This document shows positions 24,656 through 37,123 of a stretch of 64,000 nucleotides of DNA, in pieces. The notes under the pieces were generated by a model that saw only the letters and a list, made by a program, of their open reading frames with translations, had not been told where the DNA came from and made no database searches. The DNA comes from Acanthosoma haemorrhoidale (taxonomy: Eukaryota > Arthropoda > Insecta > Hemiptera > Acanthosomatidae): contig OV884011.1 in assembly GCA_930367205.1 (NCBI GenBank), positions 122,199,866-122,263,865 of the forward strand. Reading direction: 5' to 3'. Positions within the stretch are counted from its first letter, which is position 1. Each line of letters starts with the position of its first letter. The translations under genes and the position numbers were made by a program.

Positions 24656-26065
24656 TATATTTTATAAGTTATTGGTATATTCTTCCAGATTCATTTAGAA
24701 CCTGAATATAGATTGTTTAGTCAACACGACCTTAAAAAAATGACGTAGAAACAAGTAATATAGACATATTAGTAAGTTAAGATATCTCATAACACTTTGC
24801 CAGTGATTAGCTCATGCCAATGAAACTATGGCAGTATGGATCCAAATGGCGTCTAACTGTGAGTGTTAGTCGTCCAGTTAATAGTGGTGAAGCCACTGCA
24901 AATTATTTTCAAGGGTTAGTACAATCCTTTCCGTGCAGGGAACTCACTGGCCTGTCCTCAGGAAGGAGGAACCTGAAAAATTGAGAAATGTACAAAGGTA
25001 TGACCCCTACCAACTAAACACAGCTAGAATCCATACTGCCTTAGTTCCTTCAATGGCACAACCACATCACAGGCAAAGTGTTTTGAGGTATCTTAACTGA
25101 ACAATAATAAACAAATTATTCAAATATTTTTTAAACTTTATCAAATAGTCATTTAACATGAAAACAAGTGATACCCTAATAATTAAGAAATACTATTGAA
25201 GATTTGAGTTGGAAATAAACAAGACAGTAAATGTACAAATAATTTATAATTATTACAGTAAACAATTTCAATCACAGCTCTAGGTATTTCAAGTTGGGAT
25301 AAATAATATGCTAATATAAATTACATGTCACAATAACTTTAACATAAAAAATATTAGGTTTTAGAGAATCATTATACTAATAATTTATAATGCTTAAGAT
25401 ATTTTTATAGCTTATTTTATTTAGTATCCACTCTAAACATATTGTAGCTGAAATGGACAACTATCGAATTTGAAAATTGCTTTTTTGTTAGAAAAGAACT
25501 ATTCGATACTTGGATAATGCAATGTTACACTAAGTGTGCATATGCAACAAGTTCTCATAGCTATTACCTGTATTTTTAAGAGGGGAAAAGAAATTCAACT
25601 TCTTGCCAACATACATATCATGCATAAAGAAAGAGCTTAGAAGCATAAACAAAAAAATACAATTTTCCACATTTGATAGTTTGCCATTATAGCAATGATA
25701 TGAATAGTAAATCATTTTATTCTCACATGCTAAATACATTATAGTATTTTGAATGTAAAATTAAGAAGAATACAAGTAAAAACAATAAGCCAACTTCCAC
25801 TAAAATAAATATGAATGTATTTTAAAGTTTAGTTCATGATATTTCAAGTTTTGTAACAAAATATGAAATGAAATGGGCCTTAAGAAAATTTGAATACAGA
25901 TCAGTATTCTTTTCATTTTTTTATGTAAAAATTAAAATGTGACAATTAGTTTGTTTTAAAAATTTACACAAACATATTAAATACATGAAATGAGATTAAA
26001 AAACATTGTATATGAACAAAAAATAGTCTGAAATAGTAAGAGGCAAGAGAGTAACAATAAATTTA

Positions 26066-29000
26066 TCATATTGGCCTAGGCGTTGGAATAAACACAGTAG
26101 ATAATTTCTGATGTTCTGTTCCAAGCTGAGCGGTTATAAGTTCTTGCCCACTTTTGAAAAGTTCTCTTGCTTTTTCTTTGAGTGGTTTGCAATGGGTCGC
26201 TATCCACTCTTCTATTTGTGGGGAATAGTAAACCTCAACCAAATATTCTCTCATGTAGCTTTCTAAACCTTCCCATTCGTCTCCAATACTAAAAATTTAT
26301 AATAATTTATAAATATAATTATGGTTGTAATATCAATTAAAGCCACACCCAATAATCTAAATAACAAGTAAGTCTTTTTAGAGGTAGTAAGTATTTTAAA
26401 TTAAATCAAGCAATTGTTAAGGTTAAAATATTTACTAGCTCTAAAGACTTCCTGGATATTTAGATTAGATTAGATAAAAATATTTCCGCTGCGAAAGCTC
26501 ACAAAAAGAGGTAATCATCCAGCCCAATACCACCCTATATCCTCCCTCCCTCCTTTGTCCTTCCTTACATGGAGAAGATTCTGGAAAAGATTGTATTGAA
26601 TTACTGGAAAGAGTACTGTTCAGAGAATTCCATCATTCCCTATGAACAAACAGGCTAATCTGAGAACAGAACATCCACTTGTGAAGGTACAGATGGTAGC
26701 CACCCTCGGTATCAACAGAAACACAGCTACAGGTACGATCGAGTTGGACTGCACGCAGGCTTTCGACTCAGTATCCCATGGAATAATATGCCGACAGCTC
26801 TGTGACTGGGAATGCCCAGAGCAGCTAAATGCCATGGTGGTTTCCTTCCTGAAGGACAGAACCGTGAGGGTGGGTGACTGCCTCTCGAACCCCTTCCCTC
26901 TAACTTGTGGAATTCCTCAAAGAGTGGTTTTGTCTCTGGTTCTTTTCAACATGTAAATGTCTGTCACTGTTGGCGAAAACTACAAGAAAGCTACTGTAAT
27001 CGCTTTTGCTGATGCTGATGATATAGCGGTTTACAGCAGTAGTATGAGTGAAAAAAGAGCTCTTACACAGGCCGAGTCAGTTTGTAATGTAATCAGTGAC
27101 AGACTGGATAGGTTAAACTTCAGTGTGAATGCCGGAAAGACCAATTGCGTAATCTTCTCCTTCCAAAGGGGTAAAAAAAACCTTGCCAAAATCCTATACT
27201 AATAAAATGGATAGGCACCTCTATTTCTTGACCCATTTTAGAGACAAAGAAAAAGTATAACACAAGTCTTACCGGCTTTCGCGCTCGTTAACTTCACCCA
27301 ACTTCTCCCCAGTGTTGACTCCAATATCAATTAATGGGGGTTCCGGAATGGGGTTCCTGTATCTATGGCAACAGGCTGTCTGGGAAATCTAGGTTGTTAG
27401 TTAGATTTAGGTTAGTATTAGCACAGCTCATTCTTAAGGTGAGATCTACCACTTTCTATGTTCACACACCTTGTATTCTATACATCAACCTAACATAAAA
27501 AAATTCTTTAAACCTCACACATTGTATAAAATATAGCTATGCTGCAGTGAATTTAATTAGCGTGGAGTGCTTTTATGTAAAGATGCCATATTGTGGAATC
27601 TGTAAATCACTCTTGTGTATATTGAATGAAGGGTTTTGAACAACCTAACATCCACTTATAATAATATATTTTTGGCTGTTGACTTAAAAACCTATATACT
27701 TTTTTCTAATCCAGACAAACATTGCCTACTCGACCTCATACTTCTCCAACCTTTTCATTGAACCTTACAACCCCACATATAGTCACACTTGGATAGGCTA
27801 CCATATTATCAATTCCCGTGACAAACTCCTTTCCTTTAATAAACATCCAAACTATAATATTATCAACCTAACCTATGATATTCCCATTCCTAGATTTCTC
27901 GCCTTAAAATAAACTTTATACCCTCCAATGAGCTTCTTGAGGACCTGGCTCTGGCAGACTGGGACCAACTAATGGATAAGGAAATAATAGACAGTAAGGT
28001 CTACCTCTTCAATAGGATTCTTCTGAGTGCTGTGGATAAACAAGCTCTTCTAAAAAACCAAGCATTTGAGAGGCCTCGAAGACCTTGGTTGACTGTTGAA
28101 CTCTGAGCATTAATGAGAGAAACTGTCTAAGGAGAAAGAAATTCCAGTGACCCTATCTGGATGAGGACCAGGTAAATTTTAAAATGGCAAGCAACAAAGC
28201 CAATCAGTTCACTGATGGAGAATATCTTGCTGGGAAATGTGGAGTCTGCCTGAGATGCTAATCTTAACTAATAACTAACTCATCAGAGATTTCTGACAAA
28301 CCTTGGTTTAATAATGAATGATACTAAATTTTAATGTGAAATTTAATGAACAATACTAAAAACAAAATTATATTTGATTGCTGGATATACTATTACGTAG
28401 TTCAGTTTTTTTAATGTACTTACTCAGAAAGTGTATTAACAATCCCCTGTATTTGCATAGGGCTCACAAATCCAGTCGAAAGCTGCCAAGTATTCATCCA
28501 TGCTCCCATTCTAAAATAAATATTTCTATATAATAAAAATTTAACAAAATAAAAACTTAAAAATTAAGCATGTTTCTTTTTATTTAATCCCCTTAATATC
28601 ATAACTTAAAGCAGGCCATGTAGAGGTTACCAAACTTTCTAGCAACTGCAGGATTTATGATGAATTTATTAGCGGGTTCTCCCTGACAAGATTAAACTCA
28701 CTTATGTGAGTATTAAATATGTACCTTACTAGTCATTGTAAATTTGGCTATTTGTAACATGGGACTTGATTTTAAGATTTACTGAAGAATACCCAAAACA
28801 TAGCTATGCCTTTTTAACATAGCTATTTTAAGATAATAAAATGTTTGTACTTCATATGTAAAACACAACACTATTCAAAAACAGAAACAAAATAACATAT
28901 TATACACTACTTACTGATCTGAATTTGTGATAGCTAAATGTTTCCCTTTAAGATTAGCAAGCCACTCAACACCAGTACTTATTTTCCATCCTGGGTAATT

Positions 29001-32000
29001 CAATTCTGATGAGACTGCTTGAGGCCTATAATCAGGGAACCAAAATATTTATTCATTATTAATTAATGTTTAAGTATAATAAAAAACAAATTCAAAGTCA
29101 ACAGCACCTCGGATATGGATTGGTAAGTAATGGAACTTGATTGTATCCTAAGGAAGTTGATACATTCTTATAAATATCTTCAGAGTACCCATTTCTTTTA
29201 CAAACTTGTAAGCAAATGGCCAGGCAAGGTAAAGCTGTCGGAAGTAGTTCACACATGGTCGCAAAATGATCATACCTGAATTTGATAATAAAAACAAATT
29301 TATTATAATGATATTTCAAAAGGCAAATTTTATCTAAGTGACAATAATTAATTTGTAATACAAATCCTAATAAATCAAATACTAATTTGAATCAAAGGTA
29401 AAATATTTTTGTATGTGTGTAAATAGAACATGAAAACACCTGATTAATAACTAAATTTTTTCCTTAGAAAGAAACTTTTAGGATTTGTTGTTCTTAATAA
29501 ATTATCATTATAAACTTTTTATTTAGTTCTTTAACAATGATGCATAGTAAATTCCAGTATATTTTGGTTTCTGAACATTACTTATACATATTAGATTTCA
29601 GCACAATAAAACAAACAATTATTTAAAGAAGTTTATAGCAAGTGATTATTTAAAATATTAAAAGCAATCAACAGCTAGCCATAAATGAACCTATTTTTCT
29701 GACGGGCCACAGATTTTTCTAGGAAAAATGGTAAAGCCCATGGGCTTGACCTGTACGTTAGTGGCGAACAACTGACAGTTCTGGCCTGCCGACCTGCCTG
29801 TGTATATATGCAGCACTGAAACTGTGCCACGGCTCTCTGGCCTTTTTAACGTGCACGAAAAGGCCTGCAGATCTACTCAGCAAAATCAGCACATTAACGC
29901 CATACACAAACGGGCCTAAACAGCTGGCGGATTTGAAAAAGCAAATCTAACTGACATGGCATGTAGTTTAGTAGGAAATAACAGACCAGGAATCCATGGA
30001 TCTGGCCTGTCAAATAAATCTATTTGTATGTGCTAAAGCTATTGAATGTTATATGGTTAGCATCTAATAAACTGTAAAATAATTTTTTTATTTTATGTAT
30101 TGACATTTTAGAGTTAGTTGTAATTTAATAAATTATAGAATAATTTAAATAGAAAAGAAGTTTCAAGACAGTTACTATTTCATTATGAATGTTCAAGTAA
30201 AGAATATGAAATGAGGTGATAATTACAGCACAGAACGGATTCTGTAAGAGACCATGGAGAGTGGAGTTGATTGTTGTAGGAAGTGAAATAGTAGGGTGTT
30301 AACTTTTGAGAAGACTGTGTACAGTTGTTAACAAGCAATGGAAGAGAAAATAGTGAGCTCTTTAGTAAGTATTTGAAGTGTTGTTCTGCAGCAATTGAGA
30401 GAGACAGTTTAAAAGAAATATAACTTCAGCATAGACAATGATATAGCTCAATAAGTAACTAAATAGTACCAAAGAGAGAAAGAAGCTTTGAAACAAGAAA
30501 AAAAGTAATATTACAATTAATCAAATTCCCAATGGCATACAAATTGGCGTTGGACCTAAACCCTAAGTTTAAATTTAAACATAGAATTTTAATATATGTT
30601 TTTATATGTTGTCAAAAAAATGTTCCACGACTAATTTTATTCATTTTTTTAATTAAACAAAATTAATCTCAGACAAATCCACAACAGGTCCTGGAATATT
30701 CATATATCAATAATAGATTTAAACTTCTAAAAACATTTATTTACCTTGACCATCCAGTAATTGCAATTCCTTTAATTTCTATTCTTGATGATTTTAAATG
30801 TGTGAGCCATTGTTCATGGTTGCTGATGTGATGTTCCATGACTGGGATTATCTGACAAGCTCCAGTCGCTCCCTTGAAGGCAGAAGCAACCCATATATTC
30901 TTAAATAAAGATGTGTATTTTTCCCACAGATCTGAAATAAATAATAATTGTGTTCTAATTAATATGGGTATCATTTGTTAAATCAATATTTTTACTTCCT
31001 TTTTTTAGATTTATATCAATCAAATTTTACTATTAATCATATAATCAAAAACATGAAAAAAATATATACAAAAGGTATAAAATAATTAAGTAAAAAATAA
31101 CAAAATAAGAAAAGAGAAAATCATTGTAAGGGGCATTTTTTACATCTAAGTCATGAGTCAGCCTCTATCAATGTTCCCAAACCTATGGAAATTACAATTT
31201 AATTACTGAATGGACTCGGAAATAAAATAATTATCTGGGCAGACAACTTGTTTTAACATCGACAGGAAAATTTTAGTTTCAGATGGAATGTTATTGAGTT
31301 TGGACAACTTTAGAGTGAAAGAAGAAAAGCTACATTTCTAGTTAACCAGGCTCTTGGTTCAAGAATGCAAAGGATAATAATCCCGCAGATAAGAGAGCCA
31401 TTTATCAAGAGTCAGGTTCAACAATTGTCTACCAGTGAGTACCAAGTTACTGCGTAACGATGTATGTGTAATGAACAATTGGACTGGTTAGCAAAAGAAA
31501 TAAGCCAATTGTCACATCCTAACAATGAACCAACAACATTTCAACATGCAAAATCAGAGATAGATGCTGGGGAGGTAACTAACTGCTAATGAAAAGAGTT
31601 GAATACTTAAGTGAGGATAAATCCCCTGAAAATTTCCCCATCAATGAGTGATCAGGATTAATCTATTAGAAATTGGAATTTGCTAATGAATTCTGATACT
31701 AGTTACTTGTACATCGGTATATAGACCAGTTGGTAAGTTCTCTGCCTAAATGATGGTTTAAAGTCTACTCACATAGTTAGTAATATTTTTTTAATGCCAA
31801 TTCCAATTTATAGCAATAGTAAAACAATTAAGTTTGTGTACTTGATAATATTGAATATGGGTACAATGATCATTTAGAGGCAAAGTCGGATAACTATAAA
31901 TCACTAATGATAGATTAGGGGCATTTGTGATCATTAGCAGTCACTACCCAGCTTAAGATAAGAGGTGAAACAGAAGGATAAAGTTAATTATTTTAAGTTC

Positions 32001-35000
32001 CTCCAAACTCAACAGAAATTCTTCAAATTTTGTAGAACGAACCCTTAGGGTTAAACAGGTCAAGTTCATATTTACAAGTCATGACCTGTGAGTCTAAATA
32101 CTCATTTTTTGTCTCTTTTAGACTCTACAGAATGCAGTTATGGTTTAAATCAAAAGGTCCACATTTTTTCAAATACATTTTACCACTTTTTCTTTGTTTT
32201 TGTTTTTTTTATGATTAATATTTTGTCAGTCACAACTGAATTTATTTAATTTTCAGTTAATTTTTTTGGTGAGTGAATCATACCTTTTAGTGAGTAAATA
32301 ATTCGGTTTAGTGACTCAATTGTTAAATGTGTCAAGAATCGTGTATTTGGGTGAATGAATCCTTTCTTTTAGAAAAAGTGTCATTCCCATCATTAAGTGA
32401 ATTGTTTACTTCGGTCGAGAAATCATTCACTTCTGAAAATTAGTGTACCCCCACTCTCTGCATAGCTCTCTTCGGTGAGTGAGTCAGTAATTTGGGTAAG
32501 TGAATGCTAAATGCTTACTCTTCCATTAAAAGAAAATTAGCAATCTCACATGAAGCAATAATGATTAATCAAGATAATGAATAAAATAAAAGTATATTGA
32601 TAAAAAAAAGAACCTCAATAAATACCTATTTACTGCCAGGTTTGTAACAACATTAGCAATTATTTGAATATACATGTAGTGGTTATAAAACTTGGGAGTA
32701 TACATACAAAAGAATTTTAAATGATTACAATTTTCTAAGACAATTTTAGTCTATGACTGACTAATACATTAATTATTTATCAAGTCAACTTATCAACTAA
32801 TCACCTACCATTTGGAATGTTAAAGAATGGCGCAGGTTCATAAAACCAAACCATTATGTCAACTAATTCAGCCAAGCCGTGTCCTGAGAGAAAAAAATTA
32901 GAAATTAAGCAAACGATTATAAATTACTTAATCATAACAAATATATAAATGTAAGTAAACCTTCAATTAATGAAGCAGGCACTTTCCTAATCATATCATC
33001 CCACATTATAGGCCTAATATGAGGATAGTTTTCTTTGAAGTGCTTTAGGACAGATACTAAATGCTCAAGTAAAACAATATCCTTATCTTGACTTGAACAA
33101 AAATTGCATGAACCTAACTGCCATACCTATCATTATTTAAATAAAAAATAAAATCTGTTTACTAAGATTTATGAAAATAGCAATACAACAGATAAATTAT
33201 ATTATTTATACCTCATCTGCACCAATATGAAAATATTCCAAATCTTCTGGCATTACAGAGATCACTTGGTCGATTATACTGGTGACTAAAGAGACTGATT
33301 TTGGATTGCTTGGACATAATGCATTCGTAAATCTCCAAATTTCTCTAAGCTGTTTCCATTCTTCATGCCTCAGCACAAACTAAAATAAGGGTTAGGTTCG
33401 ATTAGTTTCATAAATTGTCTACACACATAAAAAAAAAAAAAATAATACATTAAAACTTCAATATAACGCTCCCGTTTATAACGATTTCCCGAATATAATG
33501 CTCTTTTTCCTGGGCCCCGGTCCCAGAGTGGGTCATTGTCTAATGAAAATTTATTCATTGTAATGCTCCAATGGAAGGATTAAACACTTCTTTTCTAACA
33601 TTTTCATTTTTTAAAATAGGCATTAGATATTATGTTAAAATTAAATCAAAACCAGGAAAGAAACATCACCATGCCACAATCTGATGGATTCTACAAAAAT
33701 AATTTCTATTAATTTTCTCTCTCCCTTACAAAATATTTCCACAAATTCAATTAACTTATGCACTAACAATACAAAACGCACTTCCCTTTCAGTGTTTTAT
33801 CTTCCTCGGTCCTGTTAACACCATATAAAATGTCACAAAAATCATTTTTAATAAAAGAAAAAATTAATTCATAAAATATTTTGCTGCGTCCAAGAAGAAA
33901 AGTGTGTTAACTTTATGTGTGATATGAAAAAAAAAGTGTGAATTTGTTTCGGCCCATGAAGCAACCAGCAGTACAAAAATACGATACGCAAAACATGAAG
34001 AGCTGGAAACCATTCTAAAAAATTGGTTCATCCAAGCCAGGAGCTCTCACATCCTGATAAGTGGCCTGATTTTGCAAGAAAGAACCTATTAAGTTGCGAG
34101 CTCCTTGAGGAACGCAGACTTTACCGCTTCAAGTGGGTGGCTTGATACGTTTAAGAACAGGTACTCAATCACTTATAAATCAATTTGTGGTGAGTCAAAT
34201 TCAGTAAATCCTGATTTAACAACCGACTGGAAAAATACAATTTTGACCCTTACCTCTGGCTACAAACCCTCAAAAATTTATAACCCAGATGAATTTAGGT
34301 CTTTTTCAGAATGATACCAGTCTATAATTATTTGGTTGTAAAACACAAAAAATATCATGGGGGGGGGAAATTAGGCAAAGAACGATTAACAGACACTGTT
34401 TGCCCGAATATGACAGGAAATGACAAGAAAAAGCCACTTGTAATTGGAAAATATGCAAAGTCACGTAGCCTTAAAAACATGAAAACCCTTCCATGCATTT
34501 ATTCATCTTAATCTTGTGCGTGGATGACTGGTGATTGATTCATATAATGGTTTCATGATTGGGACACCGAACTGAAAGACTGAAATATACTTTTACTCAT
34601 CGACAATTGTGCTGCGCATCCAAAAGAGGGCAATAAAAAAACACAAGTTGATTTTTTTGCCACCCATCACCATAAGTTAGCTCGATTAAGGCATCATCAA
34701 AGTTCTGAAGCAAGGCTACAGGAGTAGGATGGTACAGTGTTATTTATCATATGGACTGCTTGACTTAACCTAAAATATCAGTTTTGGACACTATCCACTT
34801 TTTGTTCGCTGCATGGAAACAATTTTAAACTGTTTCTTAAACTTGTTTTTTAAACAAGAAAGCTTGTGTTAAGAAGTTTACAGGACAGCAAGAAACTGAA
34901 GAGGTAAGTTTTTCTCTTCGTATGTAACATTTTAACATTTATTTCAAGCTTTTAGTTTGATCATAGATGAATGATGGAAGTTGCTATGACCATATAACAG

Positions 35001-36438
35001 AAGAAAGATTACCCGAGTTAAAACGATTTGATGACTTTGAAAATGACCTTGTGACCAATGAAGTTTTATGCCTTGAAGCCCTAATGTGAGCATAAGACAG
35101 CATTGAACGAGAGGGAATATGAACTAGTTTAAACATAATGATATATAATAACACAGTCAAAAATAATAGATGTTATGGATTCATTAAAGATAATTCGTAT
35201 ATTTTAAATGTGCAATACAGAAGTAGAAGGCATAACTTTCCAAAATATCAATCAATTAGAAAATACTGTTTTTAAAAAAAGTTTAGTTTGTGTTAAACTA
35301 GAATAGATGAATATTTTAAACTGGGACTATCAACAAATAATTTTAATTATTTAATTTGTGTGTACATTATTGCATAAATATTTTTTTATTACTCTTTATA
35401 CATATGTCCTGTTTATATATATATATAATTTTTTTTTATTTTGTTTTTTTAACTCTAAATTTGTTTATCTATTTACATAAGAATGTATGTACATACTACA
35501 TTTTGAAATATTTTTCATTTTTAGCCGTTTAATTTTTTCTCGGTGATAACGCTTTCCCAGCTATAGTGCTTTGTTTCTTCGATCCCTAGAAGAGCGTTAT
35601 AACGAAGTGTTACTGTACTTATTATTAAGTATATACCACCTTCACATGAGGTTACCTCTAAATGACCAAATGTCTGGACTAATGGAATTATAGAGAGATC
35701 AGAGTTCCTAGCCAATTTTATGATTCTTTCAACATCAGCTTTAGAATATGCCTTAGACTCTGTATTATGAGAGCCAATACACTCTAAATTATCAGTATAT
35801 GGAAAAGTATCTTCCCATTCAATAAGAAGACCTGTTGCTCCCCAATCTCGAAGAAATGGAAAAATCTAAATCATAGAATAAAAAAAAAAAAAATGAATTA
35901 ATTATTAAATATTGTAAATTAGGTACATTAATATTTTAATAATTAATAGTGAGAAAAGACATGGTGCATTTTCTCTAATTAGGTCTTGATAGCTGTAAAT
36001 TATGATATTTTTATTAGAGTTTACAACAATGCAATAATTAACTCTTTTGCCTTTAACATCAACATATTTAACAATATAATAAATATATTATTATTAATTG
36101 TGATTTCAGTGTTTTGGAGTAAAATTTAATTGTTATTGGTGAAAGAGAGGCAGTGTTTCAGATTAATGAAAAAATTTAAAAAAAAAACCACTACAGCCTG
36201 GTGACAACATGAATAGCTCACCAAATGCTCCAGTTTAAAATTTTTTTTTTTTCCAGCAATACCAATGTAAATAAAACCAGTAGAATTTCAAACCACTACT
36301 TGTAATTATTAACAATACGCTAATAATTTATAGTTAGAAATTATCAAAACTTACTTTTTCTAAATAATCAACTTTCAATGGTGCTCTTTTGAGATCCAAA
36401 TGAACAAGCCTATTGGCTCCAAATTGAAGTTTTTCCAT
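26066..36438 (-). CDS. Hexosaminidase D (GH20, cytoplasmic/nuclear)
   Basis: Ten exons join in frame (minus strand, 5' to 3'): 36438-36355, 35865-35656, 33379-33212, 33126-32961, 32883-32809, 30931-30745, 29275-29108, 29025-28915, 28510-28424 and 26288-26066 (TGA). The product is 492 residues, against about 486 in human HEXD. The start MEKLQFGANRLVHLDLKRAP matches the HEXD N-terminus and has no signal peptide, as expected for this non-lysosomal family member. FPFLRDWGATGLLIEWEDTF and HIGADEVWQLG follow; in the latter D153-E154 is the GH20 catalytic pair. [22 protein letters not shown] is the conserved later block. The family removes terminal N-acetyl-hexosamine, with preference for galactosaminides. 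All junctions are GT-AG. A leading noncoding exon is likely: an acceptor (ttttttcag) precedes the start at ~36494, and a donor (aag|gtaagg) sits at 36811. Confidence 0.97.
26470..27240 (+). pseudogene. Jockey-like LINE reverse transcriptase fragment
   Basis: The plus strand, inside the last HEXD intron, encodes pieces of a reverse transcriptase. These are MEKILEK, DCTQAFDSVSHGI (palm start), LTCGIPQRVVLSLVLFNM (the GxPQGSVLSP block, with R for G), FADADDIAVY (altered FADD box) and NAGKTNCVIFS. An in-frame stop follows FNM, and there is an extra Ala in the catalytic box, so it is inactive. Upstream and downstream parts of a full LINE are missing. Confidence 0.85.
27680..28250 (+). pseudogene. 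LINE endonuclease-to-RT linker fragment
   Basis: Broken frames contain LLDLIL, SHTWIGYH and later EDLALADWDQLMD, VYLFNRILLSAVDKQA and RPRRPWLTVEL. This is the pattern of the region between the endonuclease and reverse transcriptase in Jockey-type LINEs. It lies downstream of an RT fragment on the same strand, which is the reverse of normal order. Confidence 0.55.
29690..30020. repeat. GC-rich insertion in HEXD intron
   Basis: About 330 bp that are clearly GC-richer than the surrounding intron (for example ggcctgccgacctgcctg). No ORF and no terminal repeat were recognised; probably a fragment of a repeat. Confidence 0.35.
30932..32808. other. HEXD intron, mostly featureless
   Basis: Intron between exons 32883-32809 and 30931-30745. 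A SINE-like tRNA promoter pair may be at 31717-31770 (ccagttggtaagttctctgc, then tggtttaaagtc). The block at 32260-32510 repeats variants of gtgagtgaat, suggesting an old degenerate minisatellite. Confidence 0.45.
33448..35615 (+). mobile_element. Tigger/pogo DNA transposon with both ends
   Basis: The left end cattaaaacttcaatataac and the reverse complement of the right end, cagtaacacttcgttataac, match at most positions and run into a shared cgctc. Both sides carry TA (33446-33447 and 35616-35617), the target duplication of the Tc1/mariner/pogo superfamily. Inside, about 33960-34760 on the plus strand encodes a broken pogo/Tigger transposase: a CENP-B-like HTH (SGWLDTFKNRYSI), YNPDEFRSF, KERLTDTVCPNMTGNDKKKP, IGKYAKSRSLKNMKTLPC and DNCAAHPKEGNKK. 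Stops and frameshifts make it inactive. It is inserted in the second HEXD intron, opposite to HEXD. Confidence 0.92.
33950..34760 (+). pseudogene. Broken Tigger transposase
   Basis: Coding remains of the element at 33448-35615. Open pieces at 34105-34314 and 34311-34511 overlap in different frames, showing a frameshift. A third piece at about 34510-34700 holds LLLIDNCAAHP, the second acidic block of the DDE catalytic domain. The first piece holds the helix-turn-helix DNA-binding part. A stop just upstream of 34105 cuts off the N-terminal half. Confidence 0.85.
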
Positions 36439-36810
36439 ATTTAACAAATAAATTAAATGACTAGAAAACAATAGCACTCAATCCCCCCTGCCTGAAAAAA
36501 AAAATAAGTTAAAAACTAATTGGCAGCATCAGGAGGTTTACTAATGAAATCAATGTTTATATTTTTTTTAAATTGACTGACAGCCTAAAATCACGTGATA
36601 TCTATTTTAATCCACAAATTTTATCTAGTCCTGAAGATCCTTCACCAAGGCTTGTGTACAAGTTTAAAAAAACTACATAATTTGCTATGAATTATTATTC
36701 CACTCAGTTGCTAGTGCTTCAGTACAGATATATTTGATAAGGAAGAGAAGTAGGTACTACAATCTTAATCATTATCAGCATGTTATCTGTTTTTTTGAAG
36801 GGTCCCTTAC

Positions 36811-37123
36811 CTTAACACCACATCAGATTTAACTTCGTTTTCCGCGATAAAGATTGAAACAATGACGTTTATTAAGTATTGGTTTTGTTTTACAGGTCCG
36901 TAATTTTCAAATAAAATAATCTTTATGATAATCAAATTTTATACGGATTACTCTGTTTATTATACGGGTTTATTGTATTTTACTGCGTGTTTAACCTGCC
37001 CACGATAACCAGTAGTTGAGGTTATAATCTTCAACTTCGTGACGTCAACAGTCATTAGAAATTTTTTTTCTAAAAATGTTTTGTGTTTAACACATTCTGC
37101 CTAATCAACTTTTTATCAATCTC
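36811..37123. promoter_or_regulatory. Probable bidirectional promoter of HEXD and ADAT3
   Basis: HEXD reads left and ADAT3 right. A minus-strand donor (aag|gtaagg, exon end 36811) suits a noncoding HEXD exon. A plus-strand donor (ctc|gtaagt, exon end 37123) suits a noncoding ADAT3 exon. The ~310 bp between would hold both start sites. No clear TATA box was placed. Confidence 0.5.
37040..37047. promoter_or_regulatory. CRE-like site TGACGTCA
   Basis: A perfect 8-bp cAMP-response element palindrome lies within the inferred shared promoter. CREB/ATF proteins bind this consensus; use here is inference. Confidence 0.5.

Larger units (their letters stand above)
23872..26065. other. Intergenic region between CEP112-like gene and HEXD
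   Basis: About 2.2 kb that should include the CEP112-like promoter and 5' UTR and the HEXD 3' UTR. Two SINE-like fragments are listed separately. The open frame at 25530-25739 has no recognisable feature. Confidence 0.55.
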
